Shown: positions 30,780 through 41,070 of the stretch, in pieces | How positions within the stretch are numbered: position 1 is the stretch's first letter | Layout: each line of letters opens with the position of its first letter | Source of the DNA: Hetaerina americana | Taxonomy: Eukaryota; Arthropoda; Insecta; Odonata; Calopterygidae | Length of the DNA stretch: 64,000 bases | NCBI GenBank assembly: GCA_022747635.1 | Contig: JAKTNV010000601.1 | Coordinates: 36,013 to 100,012, forward strand | Direction of reading: 5' to 3' | Translations under genes and position numbers: made by a program | The notes under the pieces: model-generated | What the model was told of the DNA's origin: nothing | Database searches by the model: none | The model's input: only the letters and a program-made list of their open reading frames with translations

Positions 30780-33700
30780 ATGTGTTCCATTCTGCAGTGG
30801 AACTGCAATGGCTTTTATCGGCACAAGGAGGAGCTGGCCATTTTAATCCAAGATTTTAAACCCTCTTGTATTTGTCTCCAAGAGACCCATTTTAAGGCTG
30901 AAGATAAGGGTATTTTGAAGGGGTTCACTGTTTTTAGAACGGATGACCTAAGTGGCCAACGAGCCCAAGGGGGAGTAGCAGTTGCGGCCCGTGAGGCCCT
31001 TTACACCTCGCGAGTCCAACTGAACTCTCCATTCCAGGCCGTCGCTGTCACGGTGCACACCCCTGAGAGGATGACGTTATGCAACGTGTATCTGCCAGAG
31101 GGTGCACCGGTGACCCGCCTGAACCTTGAAGCCCTTGTCCACCAGCTTCCTCAGCCGTTCATTTTGATGGGAGATTTTAATGCCCATGATCCTCTCTGGG
31201 GAGGGCCAGAAACCCAAAGCAATAGGAGAGGTCGAATTTTATCCAACTTTATTGAGGATTTTAACCTGTTTTTATTAAATAGCGGCGAAAAAACCCGCTT
31301 TAACAGCTTTAATGGGGAATTCTCAGCAATAGATCTTTGTCTATGCTCGAGAAGTCTAGCCCCAAAGCTGAAAATGTCCACCCACAACGATCTCTGTGGG
31401 AGTGACCATTTTCCTCTTCTACTCGTTAAAGAAGACTCTTCGCCCACCATTTCAAAACCTCCGGAAAAGTGGCGTATTAACCGTGCGGACTGGCCACTTT
31501 TCAAGCGTACGTTTACATATAAACACGACGCAAGTTTCGACGCGTTGCACAACGTCGATAAACTAAGTTCAACGCTGTTGGCGGCAGCTACGAAAAGTAT
31601 CCCTCGTACGTCCGGGAACATTAATCGAGCTCCTGTCCCTTGGTGGAACGGGGAATGCGACCGGGCGATTCGGGCGAGGAAAAAAGCACTGCATATTTTT
31701 AGAAAATATCCCACGGCAACTAATCTGGCATCGTACCGCCGCCTGAGAGCGCGAGCTCGAAGGGCCGTGAAGGAGGCCAAGAGGGCTTCCTGGATAGAAT
31801 ACGTCTCTACCATCAACCATCGCACGCCACTTGGTCAGGTATGGGACAAAGTGAAGAAAATCTCCGGGTCAAAGGGCTCATTTGTCATCTCGCCATTGCT
31901 TGTTGCTGGCCGGGTGGTTAATTCACCTGCCGAAATAAGCAACATATTTGCCAGTCAGTTCGCGGCCAATAGCAGTGACGAGGGCTATACCGCGGACTTT
32001 GTGTACAGGAAGAGGCGATGCGAGAGAGTCCCTCTCAAATTTGGTGCAGGTCCTACACGGGAATATTACAATGAGCCTTTCACGTCCTGGGAGCTTAAAT
32101 CCGCCATCGAAGACTCCCATTACACCTCGCCAGGGGCGGACGAAATCCACAACGCATTTCTCCGGAACATTCCGGAAACTGCGATTGGGGAGGTCCTAAA
32201 TACCCTCAACCAACTTTGGAACGAGGGCAGTTTTCCAAATGCCTGGCGAGAGTCCATCGTGATACCAATCCCAAAACAGGGCAAGGACCAAAATGACCCG
32301 AACAACTACCGTCCCATATCTCTCACCAGCTGCCTGTGCAAGGTGATGGAACGGATGGTAAACCGACGTCTCATGTGGTGCTTGGAGAGTCGACACCTGC
32401 TCTCCGACGCTCAGTGCGGCTTTCGGCGTGGCAGGTCCACGACAGACCATCTGGTGCGCACTGAGAACTTCATCCAGGAAGCCTTTCTCCACCGTCAACA
32501 CGTCATAGCAGTCTTCTTCGACCTGGAGAAGGCCTATGATAGTGTGTGGCGATGGAGAATCCTCAACACGCTCCACAAGTGGGGATTTAGAGGCAACATG
32601 GCCCTATTTATCAGGAATTTTTTAACTAACCGCCTTTTTAAAGTAAGGACTGGGAAGCACTTATCCCGATCTTTTACACAGGAGAACGGGGTACCCCAGG
32701 GTTCAGTACTGAGCGTGACGTTATTTGACATCGCCATCAACGACGTGGTGGAATGCATCAATGCCCCGGTGATGGCATCGCTCTATGTGGACGACCTAGC
32801 CATATTTTGCCGGTCGACACGACTGCCAAACGCTTCCAGGCAAGCCCAGGTGACTCTAAACAAACTGGGAGAGTGGTCGCGAAAGAACGGATTTTGTTTC
32901 TCCATGGAGAAAACGAAATGCGTGCACTTTCACCGTCTTCGCGGTTACCACGTTACCCCGACCCTAACCCTGTTGGGTAGGATTCTTCCATTTGTGGAGT
33001 CCGTCCGCTTTCTCGGCATGATCCTGGACCAAAAGCTGAACTGGCGGGAGCATATCCGCGTGTTACGCGAGAGGTGTCGCCAAACCCTCAACGTTTTAAA
33101 GTTTTTAACTCACTCCACTTGGGGAGCAGACCGCACCACCATGCTTTTATTGTACAGAGGCTTGGTGCGATCCAAACTGGACTATGGTTCCATAGTTTAT
33201 TCCTCAGGACGAGAGTCTTACTTGAGACCACTCACATGTGTCCACAATGCTGGGATACGGTTGGCCACCGGGGCATTTAGAACAAGCCCAGTCCCAAGCC
33301 TACTTGCAGACGCAGGGGAGCCTCCGTTGGAAACCCGCAGGATGATTTTAATGGGCAACTATGCCTGTAAAATTTTATCAGAGACAATCCACCCTTGTTT
33401 TAACATAGTTTTTAACCAACGGTTTTTAGACTTATTTAACAGGCGGAGAAGGGCAACTAGACCCTTTGCCGTTCGTTTTAATGATTTTATTAATGAGGTA
33501 AATTTTACATTTCCTCAAATATGCCCCGTCTCCTATGCTAAGTATCCGCCTTGGTTAACACCAATGCCGGATATTAAACTCATTGCCAGTGCACGCCGCA
33601 AAGCCAAAACGACCGATTCCGAATACCAGCAGCTCTTCAGTGCCGTCCTCAGCTCACTTTCTGACTTTGTCCCAGTCTACACCGACGGGTCAAAGTCAGA

Positions 33701-34481
33701 ATCTGCGTGTGCCTATGCAGTCGTGTCCCACTACCATGGAGTCGTGAGGAAAAAACTGCACACTTCTTGCAGCATTTTTACAGCCGAGCTGTCAGCCATA
33801 AGGACGGCCCTAGGAGAAATAAAAGAAAGCAATGGCTCTTTCCTCATCTGCACCGACTCGTTGAGCGCCCTAAAATCTTTATCGGTCTTTGCACCTGTGC
33901 ACCCGATAGTCCAGGAGATCCATTATACCCTGTTGTCCCTTCAGAGAAAGGGGAACAGGGTCTCCTTTATATGGACTCCTGGTCACGTCGGCATAAGAGG
34001 CAACGAAAAAGCTGACCAGGCAGCGAAGGATGCCCTTCGACAACCCGAGACCGACTCCACCTTGGTCCCAATGGAGGACGTGAAGGCCGCCTTGCGGAAC
34101 TCGGTCCTGCATCAGTGGAAGGAGACTTGGCAGTCTCTGCAAAATAATAAACTCAGGGCAATAAAACCGGTCGTTTCACCATGGTCCTCTTCCATCCGGA
34201 ACATTCGGAGGGAAGAGGTCATGATTACGCGCCTGAGAATAGGACACTCTGCCCTCACTCATTCGTACCTCTTTGCGGAGGTAAAAGAACAGCCCCGCTG
34301 CAATGAGTGTTTCCAACCCCTTACGATAAAACATATCCTGACGGAATGTACAAGATACCAAAGGGCCAGAGACATGTTGAAGATAAGGGGAGACTTAAAA
34401 AATATTTTAGGGGATGACTCTGGGTCTATTAACCGAGTCCTAAGTTTTTTAAGGTCAACCGGTTTAATGGGGCAGCTTTAG
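30780..34481 (+). CDS. ILN-3 ORF2: AP endonuclease, reverse transcriptase, RNase H
   Basis: 1,233 aa, uninterrupted. Endonuclease (about 1-225): WNCNG 7-11, QETHF with E35, GDFNAHD about 131-137, SDH 208-210. RT (about 440-760): NNYRPISL from 508, FRRGRST, FDLEKAYDSVW about 580-590, GVPQGS about 637, catalytic YVDD 669-672. RNase H (about 960-1090): D969 in YTDGS, E1003, D1026 in CTDS, H1069 in TPGHVG, D1079. The C-terminus has CNECFQPLTIKHILTEC (CX2CX7HX4C). The protein nicks target DNA, reverse-transcribes element RNA there and removes RNA from the hybrid. All catalytic residues I can place are present. Confidence 0.95.
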   Translation: MCSILQWNCNGFYRHKEELAILIQDFKPSCICLQETHFKAEDKGILKGFTVFRTDDLSGQRAQGGVAVAAREALYTSRVQLNSPFQAVAVTVHTPERMTLCNVYLPEGAPVTRLNLEALVHQLPQPFILMGDFNAHDPLWGGPETQSNRRGRILSNFIEDFNLFLLNSGEKTRFNSFNGEFSAIDLCLCSRSLAPKLKMSTHNDLCGSDHFPLLLVKEDSSPTISKPPEKWRINRADWPLFKRTFTYKHDASFDALHNVDKLSSTLLAAATKSIPRTSGNINRAPVPWWNGECDRAIRARKKALHIFRKYPTATNLASYRRLRARARRAVKEAKRASWIEYVSTINHRTPLGQVWDKVKKISGSKGSFVISPLLVAGRVVNSPAEISNIFASQFAANSSDEGYTADFVYRKRRCERVPLKFGAGPTREYYNEPFTSWELKSAIEDSHYTSPGADEIHNAFLRNIPETAIGEVLNTLNQLWNEGSFPNAWRESIVIPIPKQGKDQNDPNNYRPISLTSCLCKVMERMVNRRLMWCLESRHLLSDAQCGFRRGRSTTDHLVRTENFIQEAFLHRQHVIAVFFDLEKAYDSVWRWRILNTLHKWGFRGNMALFIRNFLTNRLFKVRTGKHLSRSFTQENGVPQGSVLSVTLFDIAINDVVECINAPVMASLYVDDLAIFCRSTRLPNASRQAQVTLNKLGEWSRKNGFCFSMEKTKCVHFHRLRGYHVTPTLTLLGRILPFVESVRFLGMILDQKLNWREHIRVLRERCRQTLNVLKFLTHSTWGADRTTMLLLYRGLVRSKLDYGSIVYSSGRESYLRPLTCVHNAGIRLATGAFRTSPVPSLLADAGEPPLETRRMILMGNYACKILSETIHPCFNIVFNQRFLDLFNRRRRATRPFAVRFNDFINEVNFTFPQICPVSYAKYPPWLTPMPDIKLIASARRKAKTTDSEYQQLFSAVLSSLSDFVPVYTDGSKSESACAYAVVSHYHGVVRKKLHTSCSIFTAELSAIRTALGEIKESNGSFLICTDSLSALKSLSVFAPVHPIVQEIHYTLLSLQRKGNRVSFIWTPGHVGIRGNEKADQAAKDALRQPETDSTLVPMEDVKAALRNSVLHQWKETWQSLQNNKLRAIKPVVSPWSSSIRNIRREEVMITRLRIGHSALTHSYLFAEVKEQPRCNECFQPLTIKHILTECTRYQRARDMLKIRGDLKNILGDDSGSINRVLSFLRSTGLMGQL

Positions 34482-34660
34482 CTTTGGAGCTCATAATTTT
34501 AATGCTTTTGATTTTAACAATTATTTATTTATTTATATTTAACCGTATTTATTTATTTATTATTCCTAAGTAAAAAGGAATTTTAGTTTTATATTTAATG
34601 AGTGGTGCAAAATGACCTTAGCTGTCGACGCACCCTAAAACCCAAAACTACTACTACTAC
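34482..34660 (+). promoter_or_regulatory. ILN-3 3' UTR and (ACT)n tail
   Basis: The AACAATTATTT version. It ends in GTGGTGCAAAATGACC, AGCTGTCGACGCACC, CCCAAAACT and about five ACT units. GGTGC/GCACC can form a terminal stem, a likely RT recognition site by analogy with other LINE 3' ends. Confidence 0.75.
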
Positions 34661-34675
34661 TACTCGACAAGCGGA
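34661..34675 (+). repeat. Target-site duplication of ILN-3, right copy
   Basis: TACTCGACAAGCGGA, identical to 28913-28927; R ORF2 resumes at 34676 in frame (LDKR, then IFMRHHVKR). Confidence 0.95.
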
Positions 34676-35184
34676 TCTTCATGCGGCACCACGTGAAGAG
34701 GGCATCTGGCATCTCCGCATCCCGGCGGCAGCAACTCTCCCCTATTCTTTGCAGTCCGTGCCTCCCGCTTCGCAGGAGACTCCATTTGGTCGATGCTGTG
34801 CTTCGGCCAATTCTTACATATGCCGCTCCCGCGTGGTGCGGCGTTATGTGCGAAGCTGCAAAGAATAGGCTGCACACGGCGGACAGGTCCAACTTACGAG
34901 CAGCACTGCAACTAGGGTGGACCCCAAGCAACGAGGCATTCCTACAACTCTCGGGCGTGATCCCGCTGGAAGCCGCACTTCGGGAGCGAGCGCAGACGTT
35001 TCAGATGAAAGCAGCATACTCATCCCTCGGTGAAATCCACGGCATCACTGATGTAGTGGTTTTACCATGGGATAAACATCCCCGGCCTTTAGCAGCGACA
35101 GGGAGAGCAGAAGACCAGCCGCCTGCCAAACGACGAAAACGCTTCGACCATTTCGGGGCCATTAGCTCTGAAATGGTACGATAG
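34676..35184 (+). pseudogene. R ORF2, 3' part (RT C-terminal region)
   Basis: Continues R ORF2 after ILN-3 and is open to the stop at 35184. It has the post-palm motif LRPILTYAAPAWCG, then NLRAALQLGWTPSN, and a basic C-terminus (KRRKRFDHFGAISSEMVR). No RNase H follows, as in many Jockey-type elements. Removing ILN-3 and one target-site copy rejoins the frame with 28444-28927. Confidence 0.88.
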
Positions 35185-35327
35185 CGGCGGGGTCCTTTGG
35201 GACTTTCCGCTTTTTCCGAATTGAACATCGCTGAGGAGCAGAGATGATGGGCAGCGAAGGAGCCGGCCGTTGAGGAGCCGGACGACCAAGGTCATACAGC
35301 GGTCCAATGAGCGGAGACGGTTCTGTA
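35185..35327 (+). other. R 3' UTR
   Basis: Non-coding. TACGATAGCGGCGGGGTC just at the ORF2 stop matches the minus strand near 43180, the tail of another R copy. ILN-4 starts at 35328 without a detectable target-site duplication. Confidence 0.6.
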
Positions 35328-35925
35328 CCCCCCGCGGGTAGGGGGATAGAGAATACTCCCGCAGTATCCCTGCTTGTCGTAAGAGGCGACTAAAAGGGCG
35401 GGGAGAAAACCCCGAAAACAAACCCCAAGCCAGCAAGGGATGCGTCCGGACAGTGCTGTGGATCCACTGTCTGTGAGCGGCCATACCATCTGGCCTGCGA
35501 TCCGCCCAGGTGTTTGCCGTGCCTGGAGACCCGTAAGGGAGAGAAGGGGATCCTGGAGGGTGATCTTTCTGGTTCCCAGCAGGGTTTCGGATGCCCTGCA
35601 TGGACCGGAGAGCGATATCCCTCTTCGGCCCCGGATTTCGCGGAAACGGGAGGCCGGGAGCTAGCCACTCCCGGTCAATCGGCTTCCGTCGCGTTTTTGC
35701 TCCGGTGGCGAGTGCCAAGGTTGTGGGGGTCTGCGTAGTGAGGTCGGAGATGTAAGGGTTTTGGTGGGCCCTTGCACCGAAGATCCACCCCGAAACAGAC
35801 AACCACTCCTGGAGCGCTATATCCCTCGAGTTAGCCCTGGCGACCGCTCCGGTTTGGCGGAGTGGCGTCCCAAATGTGTGGCTCCGTGGCGAGTGGGGAG
35901 GCCGAGGGACGAATCACTTATTATT

Positions 35926-37090
35926 ATGGAGGAAAAACCCTTTCCACCACTAAACAGATCCCGTCCGGACACCGGCGGGGGAGAAAAGTGCATTGGCGCA
36001 TGTAAGCGCTATTTAATTATGTCGTGCGTAAAGGAAGGTGAAACCTTGAAAAAGGTTTCTCCTTTCTTAATTCGCAGTTTTGTCACAGATTGTGCCTGGG
36101 GACCCAAAGAGCGTGAAGAAGCTCCGGGATGGTACACTTCTTATAGAGACCCTGAACGATACACAAAGCGAAAAACTGCTTGCTATGGGAATGCTCCATG
36201 ACATTCCGATTAAGGTGGAGGTGCACCGCACTCTTAACACCTGTCGGGGAGTCATCAGTCACTACGACCTCCTATACGTGGACATCGAAGAAATCAAGAG
36301 AGAAATGTTCTCTCAGGGAGTGACTGATTGTCGTCGACTCACCACAAGGCGCAACGGAGAAAACGTAAACAGCACCTCCGTGATCTTGACGTTTGCGCGT
36401 GATAGACTACCCGACAAGGTGTTTGTGGGCTATGAATCGGTACCAGTGAGGCCATTCATCCCAAATCCCGTGCGTTGTTTCAAATGCCAACGGTTCGGCC
36501 ATGTCGCGTCGCGCTGCGAGGGTAAGGCCACCTGCCCGCGCTGTGGCAAAGACGCGCACGAGGATAAAGAGTGCTCTTCGGAACCTCTTTGTGTCAATTG
36601 CGAGGGTACACACCCAGTGTACTCTCGTAATTGCCCGAAGATGAAAGAAGAGAGGAAAGTCATGGAGATAAAAACCCTTGAAAAAATCCCATATGCGGAA
36701 GCGAGGAGAAAATACAGGGCGCTAATCGCTCCAACTTTCTCCCGGTCCTTTGCTTCCGTTGCAACCACGCAATGTGTAAAGTGTACCATAGCCACGCAGA
36801 CGGAGATACCGAAAGAATCCCCAATTGAAAACACGCAAGTGCCTAAACCCAAAAGGGTGAAGGATGGAAAGAGTAAGGTGGACAAGGAGCCACCTACTCC
36901 TGTGGGCCCTTCAAAGAAGAGCCCACAAAAAACCACCAAGGGGAACACGCCAAAAGGGCGTGAGAATACACCTTCCCCGCCGCCTCCAGTCAAGCCAAAG
37001 AAGCCGGAGGTAATTGAAGAGGACCAGAGTATCTTTGATACAGAGGTCTTCGCAAGCGAGTGGAAGAGGAAACATCGCTTCAAGCGATAA
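35926..37090 (+). pseudogene. ILN-4 ORF1 with AG deletion
   Basis: It starts MEEKPFPPLNRSRPD at 35926. At about 36077 the sequence reads CGCAGTTTTG where ILN-3 has CGCAGAGTTTTG, so the frame shifts and ends at 36201. The rest of ORF1 is open as a separate frame from 36080 (MSQIVPGDPK) to 37090, with all three knuckles intact. The two frames overlap, so the downstream part could in principle still be translated on its own. ILN-1 and ILN-5 have the same lesion. Confidence 0.88.
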
Positions 37091-37172
37091 CCTCAATAGA
37101 GTTGGTCATCTCCCTTTTTAGTCATCTCTTTTATTTATATATTTATTTATTTATTCTAATTTAACACTTTAA

Positions 37173-40100
37173 ATGTGTTCCATTCTGCAGTGGAACTGCA
37201 ATGGCTTTTATCGGCACAAGGAGGAGCTGGCCATTTTAATCCAAGATTTTAAACCCTCTTGTATTTGTCTCCAAGAGACCCATTTTAAGGCTGAAGATAA
37301 GGGTATTCTGAAGGGGTTCACTGTTTTTAGAACGGATGACCTAAGTGGCCAACGAGCCCATGGGGGAGTAGCAGTTGCGGCCCGTGAGGCCTTTTACACC
37401 TCGCGAGTCCAACTGAACTCTCCATTCCAGGCCGTCGCTGTCACGGTGCACACCCCTGAGAGGATGACGTTATGCAACGTGTATCTGCCAGAGGGTGCAC
37501 CGGTGACCCGCCTGAACCTTGAAGCCCTTGTCCACCAGCTTCCTCAGCCGTTCATTTTGATGGGAGATTTTAATGCCCATGATCCTCTCTGGGGAGGTCC
37601 AGAAACCCAAAGCAATAGGAGAGGTCGCATTTTATCCAACTTTATTGAGGATTTTAACCTGTTTTTATTAAATAGCGGCGAAAAAACCCGCTTTAACAGC
37701 TTCAATGGGGAATTCTCAGCAATAGATCTTTGTCTATGCTCGAGAAGTCTAGCCCCAAAGCTGAAAATGTCCACCCACAACGATCTCTGTGGGAGTGACC
37801 ATTTTCCTCTTCTACTCGTTAAAGAAGACTCTTCGCCCACCATTTCAAAACCTCCGGAAAAGTGGCGTATTAACCGTGCGGACTGGCCACTTTTCAAGCG
37901 CACGTTTACATATAAACGAGACGCAAGTTTCGACGCGTTGCACAACGTCGATAAACTAAGTTCAAAGCTGTTGGCGGCAGCTACCAAAAGTATCCCTCGT
38001 ACGTCCGGGAATCTTAATCGAGCTCCTGTCCCTTGTTGGAACGGGGAATGCGACCGGGCGATTCGGGCGAGGAAAAAAGCATTGAGTATTTTTAGAAAAT
38101 ATCCCACGGCAACTAATCTGGCATCGTACCGCCGTCTGAGAGCGCGAGCTCGAAGGGCCGTGAAGGAGGCCAAGAGGGCTTCCTGGATAGAATACGTCTC
38201 TACCATCAACCATCGCACGCCACTTGGTCAGGTATGGGACAAAGTGAAGAAAATCTCCGGGTCCAAGGGCTCATTTGTCATCTCGCCATTGCTTGTTGCT
38301 GGCCGGGTGGTTAATTCACCTGCCGAAATAAGCAACATATTTGCCAGTCAGTTCGCGGCCAATAGCAGTGACAAGGGCTATGCCGCGGACTTTGCGAACC
38401 TGAAGAGGCGATGCGAGAGAGTCCCTCTCAATTTTGGTGCAGGTCCTAAAAGCGAATATTACAATGAGACTTTCACGTCCTGGGAGCTTAAATCCGCCAT
38501 CGAAGACTCCCATTACACCTCGCCAGGGGCGGACGAAATCCACAACGCATTTCTCCGGAACATTCCGGAAACTGCGATTGGGGAGGTCCTAAATACCCTC
38601 AACCAACTTTGGAACGAGGGCAGTTTTCCAAATTCCTGGCGAGAGTCCATCGTGATACCAATCCCAAAACAGGGCAAGGACAAAAATGACCCGAACAACT
38701 ACCGTCCCATATCTCTCACCAGCTGCCTGTGCAAGGTGATGGAACGGATGGTAAACCGACGTCTCATGTGGTGCTTGGAGAGTCGACACCTGCTCTCCGA
38801 CGCTCAGTGCGGCTTCCGGCGTGGCAGGTCCACGACAGACCATCTGGTGCGCACTGAGAACTTCATCCAGGAAGCCTTTCTCCACCGTCAACACGTCATA
38901 GCAGTCTTCTTCGACCTGGAGAAGGCCTATGATAGTGTGTGGCGATGGAGAATCCTCAACACGCTCCACAAGTGGGGATTTAGAGGCAACATGGCCCTAT
39001 TTATCAGGAATTTTTTAACTAACCGCCTTTTTAAAGTAAGGACTGGGAAGCACTTATCCCGATCTTTTACACAGGAGAACGGGGTACCCCAGGGTTCAGT
39101 ACTGAGCGTGACGTTATTTGACATCGCCATCAACGACGTGGTGGAATGCATCAATGCCCCGGTGATGGCATCGCTCTATGTGGACGACCTAGCCATATTT
39201 TGCCGGTCGACACGACTGCCAAACGCTTCCAGGCAAGCCCAGGTGACTCTAAACAAACTGGGAGAGTGGTCGCGAAAGAACGGATTTCGTTTCTCCATGG
39301 AGAAAACGAAATGCGTGCACTTTCACCGTCTTCGCGGTTACCACGTTACCCCGACCCTAACCCTGTTGGGTAGGCTTCTCCCATTTGTGGAGTCTGTCCG
39401 CTTTCTCGGCATGATCCTGGACCAAAAGCTGAACTGGCGGGAGCATATCCGCGTGTTACGCGAGAGGTGTCGCCAAACCCTCAACGTTTTAAAGTTTTTA
39501 ACTCACTCCACTTGGGGAGCAGACCGCACCACCATGCTTTTATTGTACAGAGGCTTGGTGCGATCCAAACTGGACTATGGTTCCATAGTGTATTCCTCAG
39601 GACGAGAGTCTTACTTGGGACCACTCACATGTGTCCACAATGCTGGGATACGGTTGGCCACCGGGGCATTTAGAACAAGCCCAGTCCCAAGCTTACTTGC
39701 AGACGCAGGGGAGCCTCCGTTGGAAACCCGCAGGATGATTTTAATGGGCAACTATGCCTGTAAAATTTTATCAGAGACAATCCACCCTTGTTTTAACATA
39801 GTTTTTAACCAACGGTTTTTAGACTTATTTAACAGGCGGAGAAGGGCAACTAGGCCCTTTGCCGTTCGTTTTAATGATTTTATTAATGAGGTAAATTTTA
39901 CATTTCCTCAAGTATGCCCCGTCTCCTATGCTAAGTATCCGCCTTGGTTAACACCAATGCCGGATATTAAACTCATTGCCAGTGCACGCCGCAAAGCCAA
40001 GACGACCGATTCCGAATACCAGCAGCTCTTCAGTGCCGTCCTCGGCTCACTTTCTGACTTTGTCTTAGTCTACACCGACGGGTCAAAGTCAGAATCTGCA

Positions 40101-40874
40101 TGTGCCTATGCGGTCGTGTCCCACTACCATGGAGTCGTGAGGAAAAAACTGCACACTTCATGCAGCATTTTCACAGCCGAGCTGTCAGCCATAAGGACGG
40201 CCCTAGGAGAAATAAAAGAAAGCAATGGCTCTTTCCTCATCTGCACAGATTCGTTGAGCGCCCTGAAATCTTTATCGGTCTTTGCACCTGTGCACCCGAT
40301 AGTCCAGGAGATCCATTATTCCCTGTTGTCCCTTCAGAGAAAGGGGAACAGGGTCTCCTTTATATGGACTGCTGGTCACGTCGGCATAAGAGGTAACGAA
40401 AAAGCTGACCAGGCAGCGAAGGATGCCCTTCGACAACCCGAGACCGACTCCACCTTGGTTCCAATGGAGGACGTAAAGGCCGCCTTGCGGAACTCGGTCC
40501 TGCATCAGTGGAAGGAGACTTGGCAGTCTCTGCAAAATAATAAACTCAGGGCAATAAAACCGGTCGTTTCACCATGGTCCTCTTCCATCCGGAAAATTCG
40601 GAGGGAAGAGGTCATGATTACGCGCCTGAGAATAGGACACTCTGCCCTCACTCATTCGTACCTCTTTGCGGAGGTAAAAGAACAGCCCCGCTGCAATGAG
40701 TGTTTCCAACCCCTGACGATAAAACATATCCGGACGGAATGTACAACATACCAAAGGGCCAGAGACATGTTGAAGATAAGGGGAGACTTAAGAAATATTT
40801 TAGGGGATGACTCTGGGTCTATAAACCGAGTCCTAAGTTTTTTAAGGTATACTGGTTTAATGGGGCAGCTTTAG
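37173..40874 (+). CDS. ILN-4 ORF2: endonuclease, RT, RNase H
   Basis: 1,233 aa, uninterrupted, same domain order as ILN-3. WNCNG, QETHF, GDFNAHD, SDHFP, GVPQGS and YVDD are intact. Differences from ILN-3 include PCWNG for PWWNG in the endonuclease-RT linker, LVYTDGS for PVYTDGS, and IWTAGHVG for IWTPGHVG beside the RNase H histidine. The CX2CX7HX4C motif has HIRTEC. It is probably enzymatically plausible, but its partner ORF1 is broken. Confidence 0.93.
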   Translation: MCSILQWNCNGFYRHKEELAILIQDFKPSCICLQETHFKAEDKGILKGFTVFRTDDLSGQRAHGGVAVAAREAFYTSRVQLNSPFQAVAVTVHTPERMTLCNVYLPEGAPVTRLNLEALVHQLPQPFILMGDFNAHDPLWGGPETQSNRRGRILSNFIEDFNLFLLNSGEKTRFNSFNGEFSAIDLCLCSRSLAPKLKMSTHNDLCGSDHFPLLLVKEDSSPTISKPPEKWRINRADWPLFKRTFTYKRDASFDALHNVDKLSSKLLAAATKSIPRTSGNLNRAPVPCWNGECDRAIRARKKALSIFRKYPTATNLASYRRLRARARRAVKEAKRASWIEYVSTINHRTPLGQVWDKVKKISGSKGSFVISPLLVAGRVVNSPAEISNIFASQFAANSSDKGYAADFANLKRRCERVPLNFGAGPKSEYYNETFTSWELKSAIEDSHYTSPGADEIHNAFLRNIPETAIGEVLNTLNQLWNEGSFPNSWRESIVIPIPKQGKDKNDPNNYRPISLTSCLCKVMERMVNRRLMWCLESRHLLSDAQCGFRRGRSTTDHLVRTENFIQEAFLHRQHVIAVFFDLEKAYDSVWRWRILNTLHKWGFRGNMALFIRNFLTNRLFKVRTGKHLSRSFTQENGVPQGSVLSVTLFDIAINDVVECINAPVMASLYVDDLAIFCRSTRLPNASRQAQVTLNKLGEWSRKNGFRFSMEKTKCVHFHRLRGYHVTPTLTLLGRLLPFVESVRFLGMILDQKLNWREHIRVLRERCRQTLNVLKFLTHSTWGADRTTMLLLYRGLVRSKLDYGSIVYSSGRESYLGPLTCVHNAGIRLATGAFRTSPVPSLLADAGEPPLETRRMILMGNYACKILSETIHPCFNIVFNQRFLDLFNRRRRATRPFAVRFNDFINEVNFTFPQVCPVSYAKYPPWLTPMPDIKLIASARRKAKTTDSEYQQLFSAVLGSLSDFVLVYTDGSKSESACAYAVVSHYHGVVRKKLHTSCSIFTAELSAIRTALGEIKESNGSFLICTDSLSALKSLSVFAPVHPIVQEIHYSLLSLQRKGNRVSFIWTAGHVGIRGNEKADQAAKDALRQPETDSTLVPMEDVKAALRNSVLHQWKETWQSLQNNKLRAIKPVVSPWSSSIRKIRREEVMITRLRIGHSALTHSYLFAEVKEQPRCNECFQPLTIKHIRTECTTYQRARDMLKIRGDLRNILGDDSGSINRVLSFLRYTGLMGQL

Positions 40875-41070
40875 CTTTGGAGCTCATAATTTTAATGCTT
40901 TTGATTTTAGCATTTTCCTTTTTTTTTGTTTATATTATTTATTTATATATTTATTCGTATTTATTTGTTTACTTATTCCTAGTTTAAAAGGAACATAAGT
41001 TTTACGTTATGACAGTGGTGCAAAATGACCATAGCTGTCGACGCACCCTACAAACTCCTAAAACTACTAC

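Larger units (their letters stand above)
28928..34660 (+). mobile_element. ILN-3, full-length I-superfamily LINE with both ORFs intact
   Basis: About 5.73 kb: 5' UTR 28928-29526, ORF1 29527-30693, spacer 30694-30779, ORF2 30780-34481, 3' UTR and (ACT)n tail to 34660. A perfect 13-15 bp target-site duplication flanks it, inside R ORF2. Both ORFs are uninterrupted and all catalytic motifs are present. This is the reference copy for the family in this window and the best candidate for an active element. It sits in the I superfamily because RNase H follows the RT and because of the ORF1 knuckle pattern. Confidence 0.96.
25020..35327 (+). mobile_element. R, Jockey-like LINE split by ILN-3
   Basis: R has a leader, a zinc-knuckle ORF1 and an ORF2 with endonuclease and RT but no RNase H, then a 3' UTR (35185-35327). 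ILN-3 interrupts it at 28927/34676 with a clear target-site duplication. The same family appears on the minus strand at 41071-43213. It is GC-richer than its neighbours and frameshifted at several points. The left end is approximate, and ILN-4 follows on the right. Confidence 0.8.
35328..41070 (+). mobile_element. ILN-4, I-superfamily LINE, ORF2 intact
   Basis: Full length, with 5' signature at 35328, ORF1 with one 2-bp deletion, intact ORF2, and a 3' UTR of the GCATTTTCC type ending at 41070. No target-site duplication: the left flank is the R plus-strand 3' UTR and the right flank is minus-strand R endonuclease (41071). Its 3' end is one partner in the 8,494-bp duplication. It groups with ILN-1 and ILN-6 by shared variants (KLLAAATKSIPRTSGNLNR). 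Confidence 0.94.

Noticed and set aside
36430..37083. Long minus-strand frames opposite ORF1 and the endonuclease (about 217-224 codons, in several copies)
   Set aside because: They lie exactly opposite conserved coding sequence and recur only because that sequence is conserved. No domain or motif is visible in them.
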